Source: Strongylocentrotus purpuratus (Eukaryota > Echinodermata > Echinoidea > Camarodonta > Strongylocentrotidae). Taken from it: 64,000 bases of DNA. The position numbers and the translations under genes are program-made. The stretch covers positions 22,481,298-22,545,297 of the forward strand of contig NW_022145611.1 in the NCBI RefSeq assembly GCF_000002235.5, in the 5' to 3' direction. The notes beneath the pieces are model-generated. The model ran no database searches. It was not told the DNA's origin and saw only the letters and a program-made list of their open reading frames with translations. This document shows positions 36,201 through 46,684 of this stretch, one piece after another (positions within the stretch are counted from its first letter, which is position 1; each line of letters starts with the position of its first letter).

Positions 36201-37020
36201 TGAATTGATTGATAATTTTATAGAGGAGCCATTGACCTGTTCCTAGTGACGAGAGCATACCTTATATTTTTTTTGGTGAGAAGGCAGAAGTATAATAAAA
36301 CTGATATTGTTTATAATGAGTTGATGCCTTTCTGACTCTTAAAGGGATGATTAGGTGAGCGATCATTGTAAAAAAAATTGAGAAAGAAAATGCAAACTCT
36401 TCTCTACCAAAGTTATTGAAATATGTTTTTCAACTCTGAATTATGGTGTTTATATTGAGGTAGTGACCTGTATTTGATCAAGTGACTATCTTGGGTTGCG
36501 AAGCAGTTTCTAAGCAGTTTTGTTTATGAGGGCATATACATTGTAGCTATGTGGTTATTCAGTAAGCCAATCAGAAGGAACTATTAGTGACCTGTATTTT
36601 AATCTGCAATACCACCAACTCAGCATTTAAGCAGTATTGTTATTTGTAAGGCAGTATTAACGAGTATGTAAGTAAGTTATGTAATATTGTTGTAAGATAG
36701 GATTATTGTACATTAAGGCCAGAGTATGTAAATATGTATTGATAAGGCTGTAAGTATGTATGGATAAGTCTGTAAGTATGTATTAATAAGGCTGTAAGTA
36801 TATGAGGGTACATAATGTAAATGAAATTGTATTAAGTTATTTATGTAAGGTGTATAGTGTAAAGTACAAGAGATAGGGCTGTATACTTATACATTGTAAA
36901 TGCCTATTATTATTTTTGGTAAGGTGCAATTTTCTGTAAATTCTTCTTTGGTTAACTCGACCAACCAACCAAACAACCAGGATCCTGGAGAAATAAAATA
37001 TGAATTAAAAAAATAATAGA
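33300..37020. other. AT-rich stretch without a supported gene
   Basis: No protein-like ORF is present. An imperfect tandem repeat of about 25 bp (GTATTGATAAGGCTGTAA-like, three copies) lies at 36731-36812. A TTAAAGGGATGATTAGG end typical of TTAA-type MITEs lies at 36338. An AATAAA followed by an A-rich stretch is at 36992-36997. The strand could be the distal part of a long nesprin 3' UTR; this is unproven. Confidence 0.4.
36731..36812 (+). repeat. Imperfect ~25-bp tandem repeat
   Basis: Three copies of TATGTATTGATAAGGCTGTA-like sequence with small differences (GGATAAGTCTGTAAG, TTAATAAGGCTGTAAG). Confidence 0.65.
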
Positions 37021-37537
37021 GTTCTTTTGACAGTTATCATTTTATGTGAATTAATATCAGTTGGGAAGCAGTGGATCTAACGCATTTTCAGATTAATTGT
37101 TTTTGTGGATCATGGATGTTGCTGCTTCTTATTCCAACATGGGGGCAAAGTTGAAAAGAGAGAGGGGGAGAAGGATAAGAGAGGGAATGGAGGGGAAAAA
37201 GAGATGGTGCACATGTACAAAGATTTAAAGGAAGAGAGAGAGAGACAGAGTCAGAGAGTGTAATAAGGAGAAGGATGAAGATGATAGGAAGAGTTTGTGA
37301 GACAAAAAGGGTCGATGGCCTACCAGAAACAGAATAAAATATCAAGAGTAACGCTATAATTTATAATTATCAGTATTGAGTGAGAGAAAAGAATGAGTTT
37401 GTTTCATAATATTCAAAGAATTTGAAATATATAGGCAATGCACAGCCAGTGTATAGGCCCAGGAAACTGTTTAGTGGCATACCACTATATTAGTCTAAAA
37501 CAAGGTCAAATTTCAGGGATTCAGAGAATGAAATAAT

Positions 37538-37562
37538 ACACCCCCCCCCCCCCCCCCCCCCC
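37538..37562. repeat. Long poly-C run
   Basis: More than 20 consecutive C bases. It may form i-motif or G-quadruplex structures; the length may be unreliable in the assembly. Confidence 0.85.
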
Positions 37563-37970
37563 AACTCGGTTTACTGTTAATTTCATGGAAAATAAGGGGA
37601 ATTCCCTAAACCAACTGTAGTAAATGACAAAAGCCATAAAACCATTGTATTATGAATGAATATAAATCCTGTTCACAAGTACCAGTATAAACCCATTGGT
37701 GCAAAAAAAGGGAAAGAATTTACTCTTCTCTGTTAATCATGTAAAATCCACTTTGTAGTCCACTCTAAGTTTCCTTTTGAGAGAATTTATATCTGAGGTA
37801 AGCTGCATATTACGTGCATCGTTGAACAATTAAAATACCATTGACATTGAACAAGATTTTAAGGAATAAAAACATTTATATTCCCCAATTTCTTACTAAA
37901 TCTTTAAAGAAAAAATGAAAAAGAATTTGTTAATAATTTCCTCGGCCGTCAATTTTTATTTCAAACACCA

Positions 37971-38062
37971 TGGCCCGAATTCACAAAGGAGGCGTCAAAA
38001 CGCGTCATATGACGTACATAAACCTAGGTTTGTCGACAAACCTCCTTTGTAAATTCGGGCCA
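37971..38062. mobile_element. Tiny 92-bp MITE with 24-bp inverted ends
   Basis: The left end TGGCCCGAATTCACAAAGGA and right end TCCTTTGTAAATTCGGGCCA form an inverted repeat of about 24 bp with two mismatches. The core holds GTCATATGACGTAC and GTTTGTCGACAAAC palindromes. It would fold into a hairpin. No ORF. Confidence 0.65.
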
Positions 38063-38478
38063 TTGTATTTAAATACATGTGGAGAACGAATATCGCCTTT
38101 CTTCCTTGCTATCTTACAGCCAATTTTTTTCTTCTTTTTTCTTGCACAAATAATTAAAAAATAAGAAAAAATAAGACAATCGGGGGGAATAAAAACCTAC
38201 CATACAAGGTCATGGTGAATACATTTGTACCCTTCCACAACTTGACTGTTGTGGGTTGATATTTTCAATCCACAGATGGTTATTATCGTTTACAGTACCT
38301 GCAAAATTATGTTACACAATCAAATTATTACACAAAGAATATGACAATTTTAGAAGTACATGTAGACCATAATTATCATAGAAAGCAACTTTGGAAATGT
38401 TAATGTAGAAGTGTGCTCTTTCTCATGCATAGTGTATTTCTTAACATGATTTCAGTTTAAAGTTAACTATGAGTCAAG

Positions 38479-38859
38479 TTGATATTTAACACAACCCCCA
38501 GAGTCAGAACCCCAAATAAGTCATCTTTTTTCAAGTTCACAGAAAGCCAATTAACATTATACTCAGGGGGAAATTTCAGCGACAGTGAAACAAATCATCT
38601 TTATATCAAAGTAATTAATCAAGCACTTTGTCAAAATTTAAATACTCCTGTGAGATTGATTAATAGGTTACTGCTTCAGCAATTGGGGTTAAGTAAAGAA
38701 ATATGCTGTCCATCTGATTTTACTCTGCAACATCCATGGTGGCGCTCTTTCAAATTCTCCATGGCTAGTAAAGAGTTCATTCACATGTTAGATCCGATTT
38801 TATTTGAGGTGTCTCGAGTTCGTTCAGAGAAGATTTTGCTGAATAGTGGGGCCTACTAA
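38479..38859 (+). other. Unassigned ORF, about 126 codons
   Basis: The frame is open from TTG at 38479 to TAA; there is no early ATG. The protein has plausible composition, with segments such as LINRLLLQQLGLSKEICCPS and HPWWRSFKFSMASKEFIHML. I recognise no domain. It could be an exon of an unknown gene, a transposon remnant or chance. Neighbouring sequence shows no second exon that I can join to it. Confidence 0.25.
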
Positions 38860-39317
38860 ATGTCACTATTATGATTTTTTAACTTCAAGGTAAATTCCGA
38901 ATTCTTATGATAGGGTTATTAGTTTCCTGACACTGTTTGTAAGAAGCTGTTTCAACATCTTCTTCATCGTCCACTTTCACCCATCACCCGCCATCGTTGT
39001 AATCCGTGTAGAATTTCACTTTATGAAACAATTTTTTCGGAAAATACAACGCAATGATAATACTCTCGGCCATACCATAATCATTATGTGCCTTGTTCAA
39101 AATAATCGCATAGTGAATGTAAAAATACGACTGCTCAGAACCTCTATGTATTATGGCCACCATTTCACCCCTGAATTTCTTTATTTATTTCAGCCATATG
39201 GCATTCCATACCACAATGGCATTTTGCTATCGATCACATTATGTAATTAAATTAGTAATTATTGTTGCAGCATTTGCTCCTTCCACTTTGACGAATCTTT
39301 CTTTAATTCAGAACTTT

Positions 39318-39576
39318 TAAGTTGGACTTAACTACGGCAGGCCATTTGTGCCACTTGTTGCTCTCGCCATTGGTCTCTCAATTATTATCTTTAGACAATA
39401 TTTTTCCTTCAATAATGAATCATCCATAAATGTAAATTCTGTAGATTTGTGACGATGATTTGTACGTCCCTTGAGAAACCAATGCAAGTTAATAGTGAGA
39501 GAAAATTGTGGCATTAATGGCCTGCCATAGTAAAGTCCAAACTTACAGTCGATCTAGTCTTTGTGAAACACCCCCA
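39318..39576. mobile_element. MITE with TAAGTTGGACTTAACTA ends
   Basis: TTAAGTTGGACTTAACTACG and GGCAGGCCAT on the left match, inverted, ATGGCCTGCC and TAGTAAAGTCCAAACTTA on the right. The right side continues to CTTTGTGAAACACCCCC, the end motif also found at 9856-11842 and 44613-44908. The left outer end is missing. It is related to those MITEs in its ends but not in its core. Confidence 0.55.
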
Positions 39577-40307
39577 GATTGATACCATGCAGCCATCAAA
39601 CTAGTCACCTGCATAGACATTACCTCAAATCTATAAAAAACGAATGTGTGCACCTGTTCCCCCACCCCTGCCCCGTCCCGTTTCCCCCTCCCACATGTTA
39701 AAGACTTAGAAGAGATCACCCTAACATGTTCCTCTACATTCTGACCACAATCACTAATATAGGAGAGAACCTTGAACTCAAGCCTGATTGATTAGTGCAC
39801 ATGTTAACGAGAGAGAGGCTTGAGAGTATGTCCATCAGAACCGCGTCATCTAATGCTGGCTTTGGCTTCTCGCTGGTTCTCAAAAATAATTTGGTTCCCC
39901 CTTTTTAACTTGTATCCGACTTAATAATTTCGACGCTGGACATGTCTTGTCTTTCTATTGACGTTAAAAGCCTTGGAAGAATTAGTGTTTCCTTCATGAC
40001 AGTTGACAAACCTGATAGATATTCCTATATAAAGCTATCCGGTTAAGTCGTTGATATTATTAAAAAGGGTTTTCTGGGTTGTAGCAATGAGATAGTCGTT
40101 CAGAAAGTTTGCTTTATTTCAACATACCAACGAAAACGATGGATTTTCAAGATATTGACAGTAATCCATGAAAATAAGGAGTTAATGATAGTCTCACTTA
40201 TTTCCCGATATTTCGTAACATGTAAATAGCAGCATGCTTCTAAGATCTTATGATCAACGTGATCAATTAAGCACTTTGATTAAAAGGTATTTACTTCGAT
40301 CAATGAG

Positions 40308-41399
40308 TTAAATATACTTTGTCCCTTTTGGAGCCAACATCAAATTCTGTAGAACTTTGCAGGAATTATGAATGTGTCATGTATGTCCTATCTTTGAAAT
40401 TTAAACGTTAGCAGTGCCCTAATATTCAACTTATGCAAGGAAACCCATTTACTTGCTAGACTTCACTGTCAGACACTATTGAGTGACTGACTGGCTTTTT
40501 TCATTTTTGGTAATAACATAAATAAAATGAGCTGTAAAGGGTACATTAGCATTTGTCTACAACAATAACCCACTTCTTGTAATGACCAAAATTAAACTGA
40601 TTGAATCTTTGCGCAGCATAAAACGTACGTCCATTCGGTACAATGGTCTGAAAATCAGACTATTACTTACTGGCTCTATAGCTCCTAAGTCGATTTGACA
40701 ACTAATAGTCATTATTTTCCCACTTAAAGAAATGTTCAAGCCCCCCCCCCCTTTTTTTTTTTTTTTAGGGAAGTTCTTTTAATTAGTATTGTCTTTCAAA
40801 TGCCTTTGGAATTTAACCTTTTCATTTTTTTGGCCTGCAAATGGGACATAGTATACCTTTAAAGGTACTATTTCCCATTTGCAGGTCAAAACAATGGAGA
40901 AGTTAAATTCCAACGGCATTTGAAAGATAATACTAATTTAGAACTTCCCTCAAAACGAAAAGGCTTGAGAAAGAGTTTTCGTCGGAAAATAACGACCATT
41001 AGTTGTCGAATCGGCTTAAGTAATTGCAATCATCTAATAATAATAATAATAATAATAGTGGGTTCTTGTATAGCGTTCTAAGTAATAGTCTGATTTTCTT
41101 ACCCTTTTGGCCATTATTATGAAGTGGGTTACAATACTTATTGATGTAGACAAATGCTCTTGTACCTTTACAGCTCACTTTGTGTATGTTATTACCAAGT
41201 AAAACAAAAAAGTCAGTCACTCACTCAATAGTGTCTGACAGTGAAGTCTAGAAAGTAAACGAGTTTCATTGCATAATTTGAATAATAGGACACTGCTAAC
41301 GTTTAAATTTCACAGATAGGACATACGTGGCATATTCATAATTCCTGCAAAGTTCTACAGATTTTGATGTTGGCTGCAAATGGGACATAGTGCCTTTAA
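40308..41399. mobile_element. Head-to-head pair of TTAA-flanked elements (1.09-kb palindrome)
   Basis: Unit 1 (40308-40862) and unit 2 (40859-41399) are inverted copies of one another, with small indels. Each is bounded by TTAA plus a (G)GTACTATGTCCCATTTGC-type end. They share the central TTAA at 40859-40862, inside CCTTTAAAGG. Matching pairs include TGACAGTGAAGTCTAG (41237) against CTAGACTTCACTGTCA (40458), and AACGTTAGCAGTG against CACTGCTAACGTT. Unit 2 holds a (TAA)n block and TTCTTGTATAGCG near 41035-41080 that unit 1 lacks, so it probably took a SINE end. Unit 1 has a C/T run at 40741-40766. No ORF. The class is inferred as piggyBac-like from the TTAA flanks. Confidence 0.65.
41035..41085 (-). 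repeat. Inverted SINE 3' tail inside unit 2 of the palindrome
   Basis: On the minus strand it reads AGAACGCTATACAAGAACCC, then (TTA)n. This matches the GCGCTATATAAGAATCC(TTA)n tail seen at 236-286. It is absent from the partner arm, which suggests insertion after the palindrome formed. Confidence 0.45.
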
Positions 41400-41424
41400 G
41401 GAACGAAAATATTAAGGAAATTTC

Positions 41425-41463
41425 TCTTTCTCTCACTCACTCTCTCTCTCTCTCTTCCTCTCC

Positions 41464-41509
<46 letters not shown>

Positions 41510-41512
41510 TTC
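41425..41512. repeat. CT microsatellite abutting the TTAA palindrome
   Basis: CT runs start about 25 bp beyond the right end of the palindrome. Confidence 0.9.
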
Positions 41513-42856
41513 TGTGTCTTTCTTCGTGTGTGTCTATATTGCGTTTCCCCCGGATTCTATATTTTACCGTTCCCATTATCAATCACGTCGCACAATAATT
41601 TTCAATCAATCAATAAGTGAGAAACGTATGGACATCTAGATAATTATGAAAAAACACTTTGTTATAGGGAAATAAATTTAAACTCAATCCCTTATACAAT
41701 GGACCAGTAATAACAACATTAATTTTGAACGATATAGACAACACACGTGTACGTTGCAATTGTGATGCATTTTCCGAGGTAAAAATTTCCTTTTTTAATT
41801 ACAAACTTCATTCGAAGTAAGCATTATAGATACAAGCAAACATATTCCACATGGAATGAGACATTGACTTCATCATCGTCGTAAAACTAACTGTATTATT
41901 ACAACAACTCTATCGATGGTCTCCTGATTTTCGTCACATTTATTGATATCGACTATCAAATTCTAATACAAGTTTGTTTACTCAGCAACGAAATAGTCTA
42001 ATAATCATACAATGTATAGTACTTAAGATTTCAAGATTTCAAATTTATTCATGTTTCCAACAAAACATTACAAATCAATTATAAGCATTTAAAACAAATT
42101 TAAGAAGTACATGTTGGAAACAGAGGGGTCCACTAAAAAGCAGTGCTTGTACAAGTGTGAACACCTTAAATGAAACTTAGGAATAATGAATAATTAAATT
42201 AACTAATCTGTAACTACAAAAATAACTACAAAATAGGGGGAATGCCAACAGAGACGAAAAAGGGACAAGACAATACTATACACGACAAAGATAGAAGAAC
42301 ACGGTCATAATACAAAGAGTAGACAATGACAAAAAGAAGTGAGAGATCGAGGGTACAGAAAATAATACTAAAAGATGAGCTGCATGTGGGGTTGAGAAGA
42401 AGATAAGGAAAGATAAATGCGCGTTAGAAAGGAAAAAAGCATGAGAAGGAACAATATAATATATCAAATTACATCTTAAGTATAGCAACATTTCAATTAA
42501 TTTTGTTCTATATATTTTCAATCGAATTCCCCTTTACATTTTTACAGTGTATGACATAATCACATGTTACACTATCACAATATTTCAGCTTCGTCACCGT
42601 TCCAAATGACTTTCTCGTATCGTTTCAAATCATTTCAGCTCGATGTTTGCCAAGTTAAAAATGTGTTGACCTACTTTTAGATGTGCCCTAATTTACCGTT
42701 CAACCCTATCGTTATGATTATGATTTCATTTTTCCGGTGTTACGAATCGGGAACACTGTGTGGACTGTCAGAGAAGGTCAATATTCCTTGCCAAGAGCGA
42801 GAGAGTGAGAAGGGGTGTATGAATTCTATTTTGATCCATACTAGAGGTACCTATTC
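41513..42856. other. No supported gene
   Basis: AT-rich sequence. The minus-strand ORF at 42276-42521 has no recognisable similarity. The sequence may include decayed LINE 3' regions, given the polymerase end that follows. Confidence 0.4.
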
Positions 42857-42940
42857 TGGAATAACTTGCCATTTGAAGTCAGGAAATCACCATCTGTAAA
42901 CGTCTTTAAGTCAAAACTGAAAACACTTCTTTTTAATTAA
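42857..42940 (+). pseudogene. LINE polymerase C-terminal end (WNNLP motif)
   Basis: The frame reads WNNLPFEVRKSPSVNVFKSK, then LKTLLFN and TAA at 42938-42940. The WNxLPxxxRxSxSxxxFKxxLKT ending is typical of the extreme C-terminus of many CR1/jockey-type ORF2 proteins. The same frame has a stop (TAG) just upstream, so only the end survives. It is followed by AT-rich sequence, a SINE-like tail (42960-43050) and a (GAAACT)n tail. Confidence 0.7.
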
Positions 42941-42959
42941 CTGTACCGTAAATCTAAGC

Positions 42960-43050
42960 ATATCAGGAGCTCTTGTAGCGCAGTAGAATATATACCTATT
43001 GTTGGATAGTTTCTGCGCTTTATAAATGTACTATTATTATTATTATTATT
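42960..43050 (+). mobile_element. SINE/LINE 3' end with (TTA)n tail
   Basis: TCTGCGCTTTATAAATGTAC is followed by seven TTA units. It resembles the (TTA)n-tailed SINE ends elsewhere in the window. Together with the polymerase end just upstream, it may be a LINE 3' end whose tail is shared with the SINE. Confidence 0.45.
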
Positions 43051-43251
43051 CTTACAAGCCTTGCTTTTTTTTTTTTTTACATTCCCTCATATTTCACCTC
43101 CAATGTGGTTGATGTACCTAAGTATACCTTAATAATTTGTATTATTTATTTTTCTCTCTTCTAATTATGATAGATGTTACAACTTTCTGTATTTTTATCC
43201 TACATTGCGATAATTTCATGAAGTGGTGATGATGTGAAATCTGAAAATAAA

Positions 43252-43314
43252 CAAATGAAACTGAAACTGAAACTGAAACTGAAACTGAACATGGAACTGA
43301 AACTGAAACTGAAT
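43252..43314 (+). repeat. (GAAACT)n tandem tail
   Basis: About nine units of GAAACT, with one GAACATG interruption. It follows TGAAAATAAACAAAT, so it looks like the simple-repeat 3' tail of a retrotransposon. Confidence 0.6.
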
Positions 43315-43376
43315 ACGAGAAAGAGAAAGAGTTAATACGATCAGAGAGTTACATGGAGAGAGAGTTAGAAATATAT

Positions 43377-43475
43377 ATAGGCCTATATATAAAGAGAGAG
43401 AAAGAGAAAGAGAGAGAGGGGAGAGAGGGGGAGAGAGGGAGAGAGAGCGAGAGAGAGGGAGAACAAGAAAGAAAG
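43377..43475. repeat. GA microsatellite
   Basis: GAGAGA and GAAAGAG runs. The plus-strand ORF over it is a repeat translation. Confidence 0.9.
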
Positions 43476-44394
43476 AAGGGAGTTAATGAAAAAATAAACA
43501 TAGAGGAAAGCTTGATAAAAGAGATAGGACAATAATAGAGAATGGGTCCCTCTCAGGAGATGCGTCGATTAAAATCAGTATAACTATGCCTTCCTTTCAC
43601 CCCTAGAATCAGACAAAATATTGGAAGACCATGCAGTTGAACATAAGGAAACAAAACAACATGTGTTTCATATTTCCACACAGAATAATCTTAGTTTGGA
43701 CTATATCCTGTTCGAAACAACAAACTTTAAACTGATTTTATGAAATATAATACAACGGTAAATCATATACAATCATATTTCTACACGTAACTAGACTAAA
43801 GTGAAACCGATCAGAACCGGTCGGTAGAACAAAGACAAGAATAGTGTATCAGAATAGATGACAACTGCTCCTGACAGGTAATTAGGAAACCATGGCAACA
43901 ATGCCACAAAAATTACTCATTGTAACAGGCATCAGAAGTTTGATAAAGTTTCGTTGCTGTCAATATCACTTTTATCTTCCATTTTTCATCATTTGCAGCG
44001 CACGAAAAAGTGAATTCCAAAGTATTTTTTTAAAATGTATTCTTAAATCGATTTTCAATTTCTTTATTTTAAAGATGACAAATCAAAAGCTACAAAAGAT
44101 ATTTTATAAATATTGTAGTATAATTATGTGGCTATCAGGTCTTAGAAAAATACATCACCAATGAAATCATAATTTAGGTACACTGCAGACTTATTACCTA
44201 CGGAAGATGGTAATTAATGACAATTTTATCAAGCAATACCAAACAGCTTCTAATTATACTTGGAAGCATTTAGTCAAATCCATGGGATTAGAATGAGCTA
44301 ATCTGACTTTATCACCTTTACACATTCCAACCTTTCAACTTTTCAACGCCAAGCAGCTATTTGTAGTCGTACTCCGTAACACAATTTCCTGCTC

Positions 44395-44612
44395 TCAATT
44401 GATTCGATTTATTTTCTTGAAGAGAACTTGAGACGTACGGTTCGACTCCTGTGCCGGAAGTTGATTTACTCGAGAAAAGTTTTGCTTGGCAATTCTATGA
44501 CGTCATAGGCGCCCCTTGATCGACCCCAGGGTCCTAAGAGCGACGACCTTGAGAGAACTTACCATCAAGGTCACCTTTCCAAAGAGAAACATAAGAGCGT
44601 ACCTGTTGAAAC
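44395..44612. promoter_or_regulatory. CpG-richer block with a perfect CRE palindrome
   Basis: TGACGTCA, the cAMP-response element, sits at 44498-44505 inside CTATGACGTCATAG. The block has CpG-containing words such as GAGACGTACGGTTCGACTC, and GCGACGACC further on. No gene start is identified nearby on either strand; the nearest is the minus-strand gene 2.6 kb away. It is regulatory only by motif. Confidence 0.2.
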
Positions 44613-44908
44613 CAGGGGGGTGTTTCACAAAATCCTAAGTCGAACTTAAGTCTAAGTTGGACTTAAAAATTATGGAGAGTTATTTGTAGCCTTAAAATTA
44701 AATATTTCCAAAAACAAAAACTGAAGTATTTTAGACTTTTCATGAATTCCACATCAAGATAATGAAATCTCCTTGATAATAGAAAATATGAATGATTTGA
44801 ATCAACATTTTATGCCTTTGAAATAACTTTTACAAGATATTTTCAATAATGCTAACGGCTTTCCATAATTGTTAAGTTCAACTTAGGATCTTTGTTAAAC
44901 ACCCCCTG
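44613..44908. mobile_element. MITE with CAGGGGGTGTTTCAC-type ends (uninterrupted copy)
   Basis: The left end is CAGGGGGGTGTTTCACAAAA and the right end is GTTAAACACCCCCTG. Inner blocks CCTAAGTCGAACTTAAG and CAACTTAGGAT are also inverted. It aligns with the split copy at 9856-11842 and shows the pre-insertion site (CTTTTACAAGATATTTTCAA). 296 bp, no ORF. Confidence 0.7.
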
Positions 44909-45056
44909 CGATCCTATGTTTATTATGACACTTTAAAACTTGAACCATGGATGAAATACAAAGAGAAATGTATCAATAAAATCAATCTAAAGTTCCCCTT
45001 TCTTAACAAGCTGAAAAGGGCACTTTCAAATGGATCAATAAACTGACCTGACATGG

Positions 45057-45071
45057 TCCCCCCCCCCCCAA
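45057..45071. repeat. Poly-C run
   Basis: About a dozen C bases after GACATGGTC. No other context is recognised. Confidence 0.7.
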
Positions 45072-45721
45072 CGAAAAACACACAAAACACACAACATTAC
45101 GTGTTTATGAATTAGGTATAATAGCCCATAGTATGTTTTATTCTTTTTTTACTATTCAAATATATTCAAGAACAGAAAGGAGAATATGGTTGCACACCCA
45201 TGATTACGGATGTAACAAGGTGGTGCAAATCATAATTCATATTTTTCTGGCACACATAGGCTCAAACCGGGGCTCAAACCTAATCTGAATGCAAGATCGA
45301 AGGAAATATTCCCCCGTTTCAATTATCTTGAGAAATGACAGAACGTTATCATATAAAAATGATAATAATAACCCAGTCTCTAATTTACCCATGCAGGGTA
45401 GCCACATCAGTATAAATACTGGATGGAAAGTGGCAAAAGTGGATTAACGTCTTGACAAAGGACGTTAGTACCAGGGTGGGATTCGTTATATATCTGATCA
45501 TCAATGATCTATCATTTCAATTCACTTGTGATTTCTTGATAGAAATATTGGCTCATGAAGATATTGAATTACCATTTCTGATATAAACGTATACCGCATG
45601 TATAATCACATATATACGATGTTATTATAAGCAACATATTCCATTTCATTTACAAAATCAGAATAACATTTTAAAACATAAAGCGCAACACAAAATAGCG
45701 AGATTCAGTCTCTTCCAAGCT

Positions 45722-45904
45722 TCACGCTAAAGCCTTGTCCACTTTTTCAATTTTTTCCCGCTCAAAATACTTGAAGATGCAAGAATAAAATTGATGCGTT
45801 GCCATAGAAACAGCATCCAGCCTGTCAACTGTCGAATACAGACATCTAAACATGACCTCAACGTGTACTTTCCATTCATTAGGCCTACCTTGAACGAGAC
45901 CACA
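45722..45904 (-). CDS. Candidate terminal exon of the minus-strand coiled-coil gene
   Basis: After an AG at 45905-45906 (GAAATGCAG) the minus strand encodes CGLVQGRPNEWKVHVEVMFR and so on to YFEREKIEKVDKALA, with stop TGA at 45724-45722: 60 residues in phase 0. This joins in frame with the phase-0 reading of 46057-46125. The alternative phase, matching the 5' exon donor, is also open (to TAG) but looks less protein-like. The polypyrimidine tract at this acceptor is weak. Confidence 0.4.
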   Translation of the reverse strand, partial: CGLVQGRPNEWKVHVEVMFRCLYSTVDRLDAVSMATHQFYSCIFKYFEREKIEKVDKALA

Positions 45905-46056
45905 CTGCATTTCAGAGTTAAAATCGACATAACACAGTCCTTTACAATAATTGTCTATTATCGAAAGTCAGGTTGAACTGAATGCTGTGAAAATAGCCGC
46001 TCTCATTTGCATCCACAGAGAGAAGATCATGGTCCCTAAACTCTGCTCGAGTTTAC

Positions 46057-46125
46057 GTATAAAATGAACCAACTTTCCTTCTCAATGACAAGCGCTGTGT
46101 AGATGGCGGGAAAATCCGTGCAAAT
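46057..46125 (-). CDS. Candidate second exon of the minus-strand coiled-coil gene
   Basis: On the minus strand a strong acceptor, CCATTTTCTTTGACAG, precedes 46125, and GTAAAC follows 46057. The 69 nt encode 23 residues. In phase 0 they read ICTDFPAIYTALVIEKESWF plus ILY, which is the more protein-like frame. The 5' exon, however, ends in phase 2, which would select another open frame (RFARIFPPSTQRL). A missing small exon or a different donor would resolve this. Confidence 0.4.
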
Positions 46126-46684
46126 CTGTCAAAGAAAATGGAGTGTGGTATTAAGCAAAACGCCGGGAGTGTAAAGAGACAGGGTGAAAGTACTAGGACT
46201 TTATAGTTGAATTTTGACGAATTGATTTAGAAATTAAACTTTTTGCCTTACAAAGACTCTTTTTAATGAATGGTATATGAAGTAAAACAGAGGACAAACT
46301 CCTTAAGCTCGCCATGATATCATTTTTCTCATAATTACAGACAATAATAAGTCTTTATAAGGAATGTATGTACTATGATTTAATTAGGATTTAAATATAC
46401 ATTGAAAATGAAATGCTAAAACAATTTTTCAAAACAAATAGGCAACTCTCCACAAGGTTTTGCAATTTTAGGCGTTACATTCCGTGCCAATAAACACTGT
46501 AAAGTAAACGTATACGTGTGCTTTGGCAGATATATAATAATCATAAAACAAATGGATTAAACTAATGAGAGGATGACTATTGCAAAAACACAGTAGGGAT
46601 GTGATTTTTAGAAGCTGACATGGGAAAGCGATGAAAAAATTGAAAACAGCTTAAGTATTGATATAAATCGAAAAACTATGATTG

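Noticed and set aside
43605..43742. Good acceptor (CTTCCTTTCACCCCTAG) followed by an open frame
   Set aside because: Two frames are open over a short span, neither joins to another exon, and the ORF is only about 45 codons.
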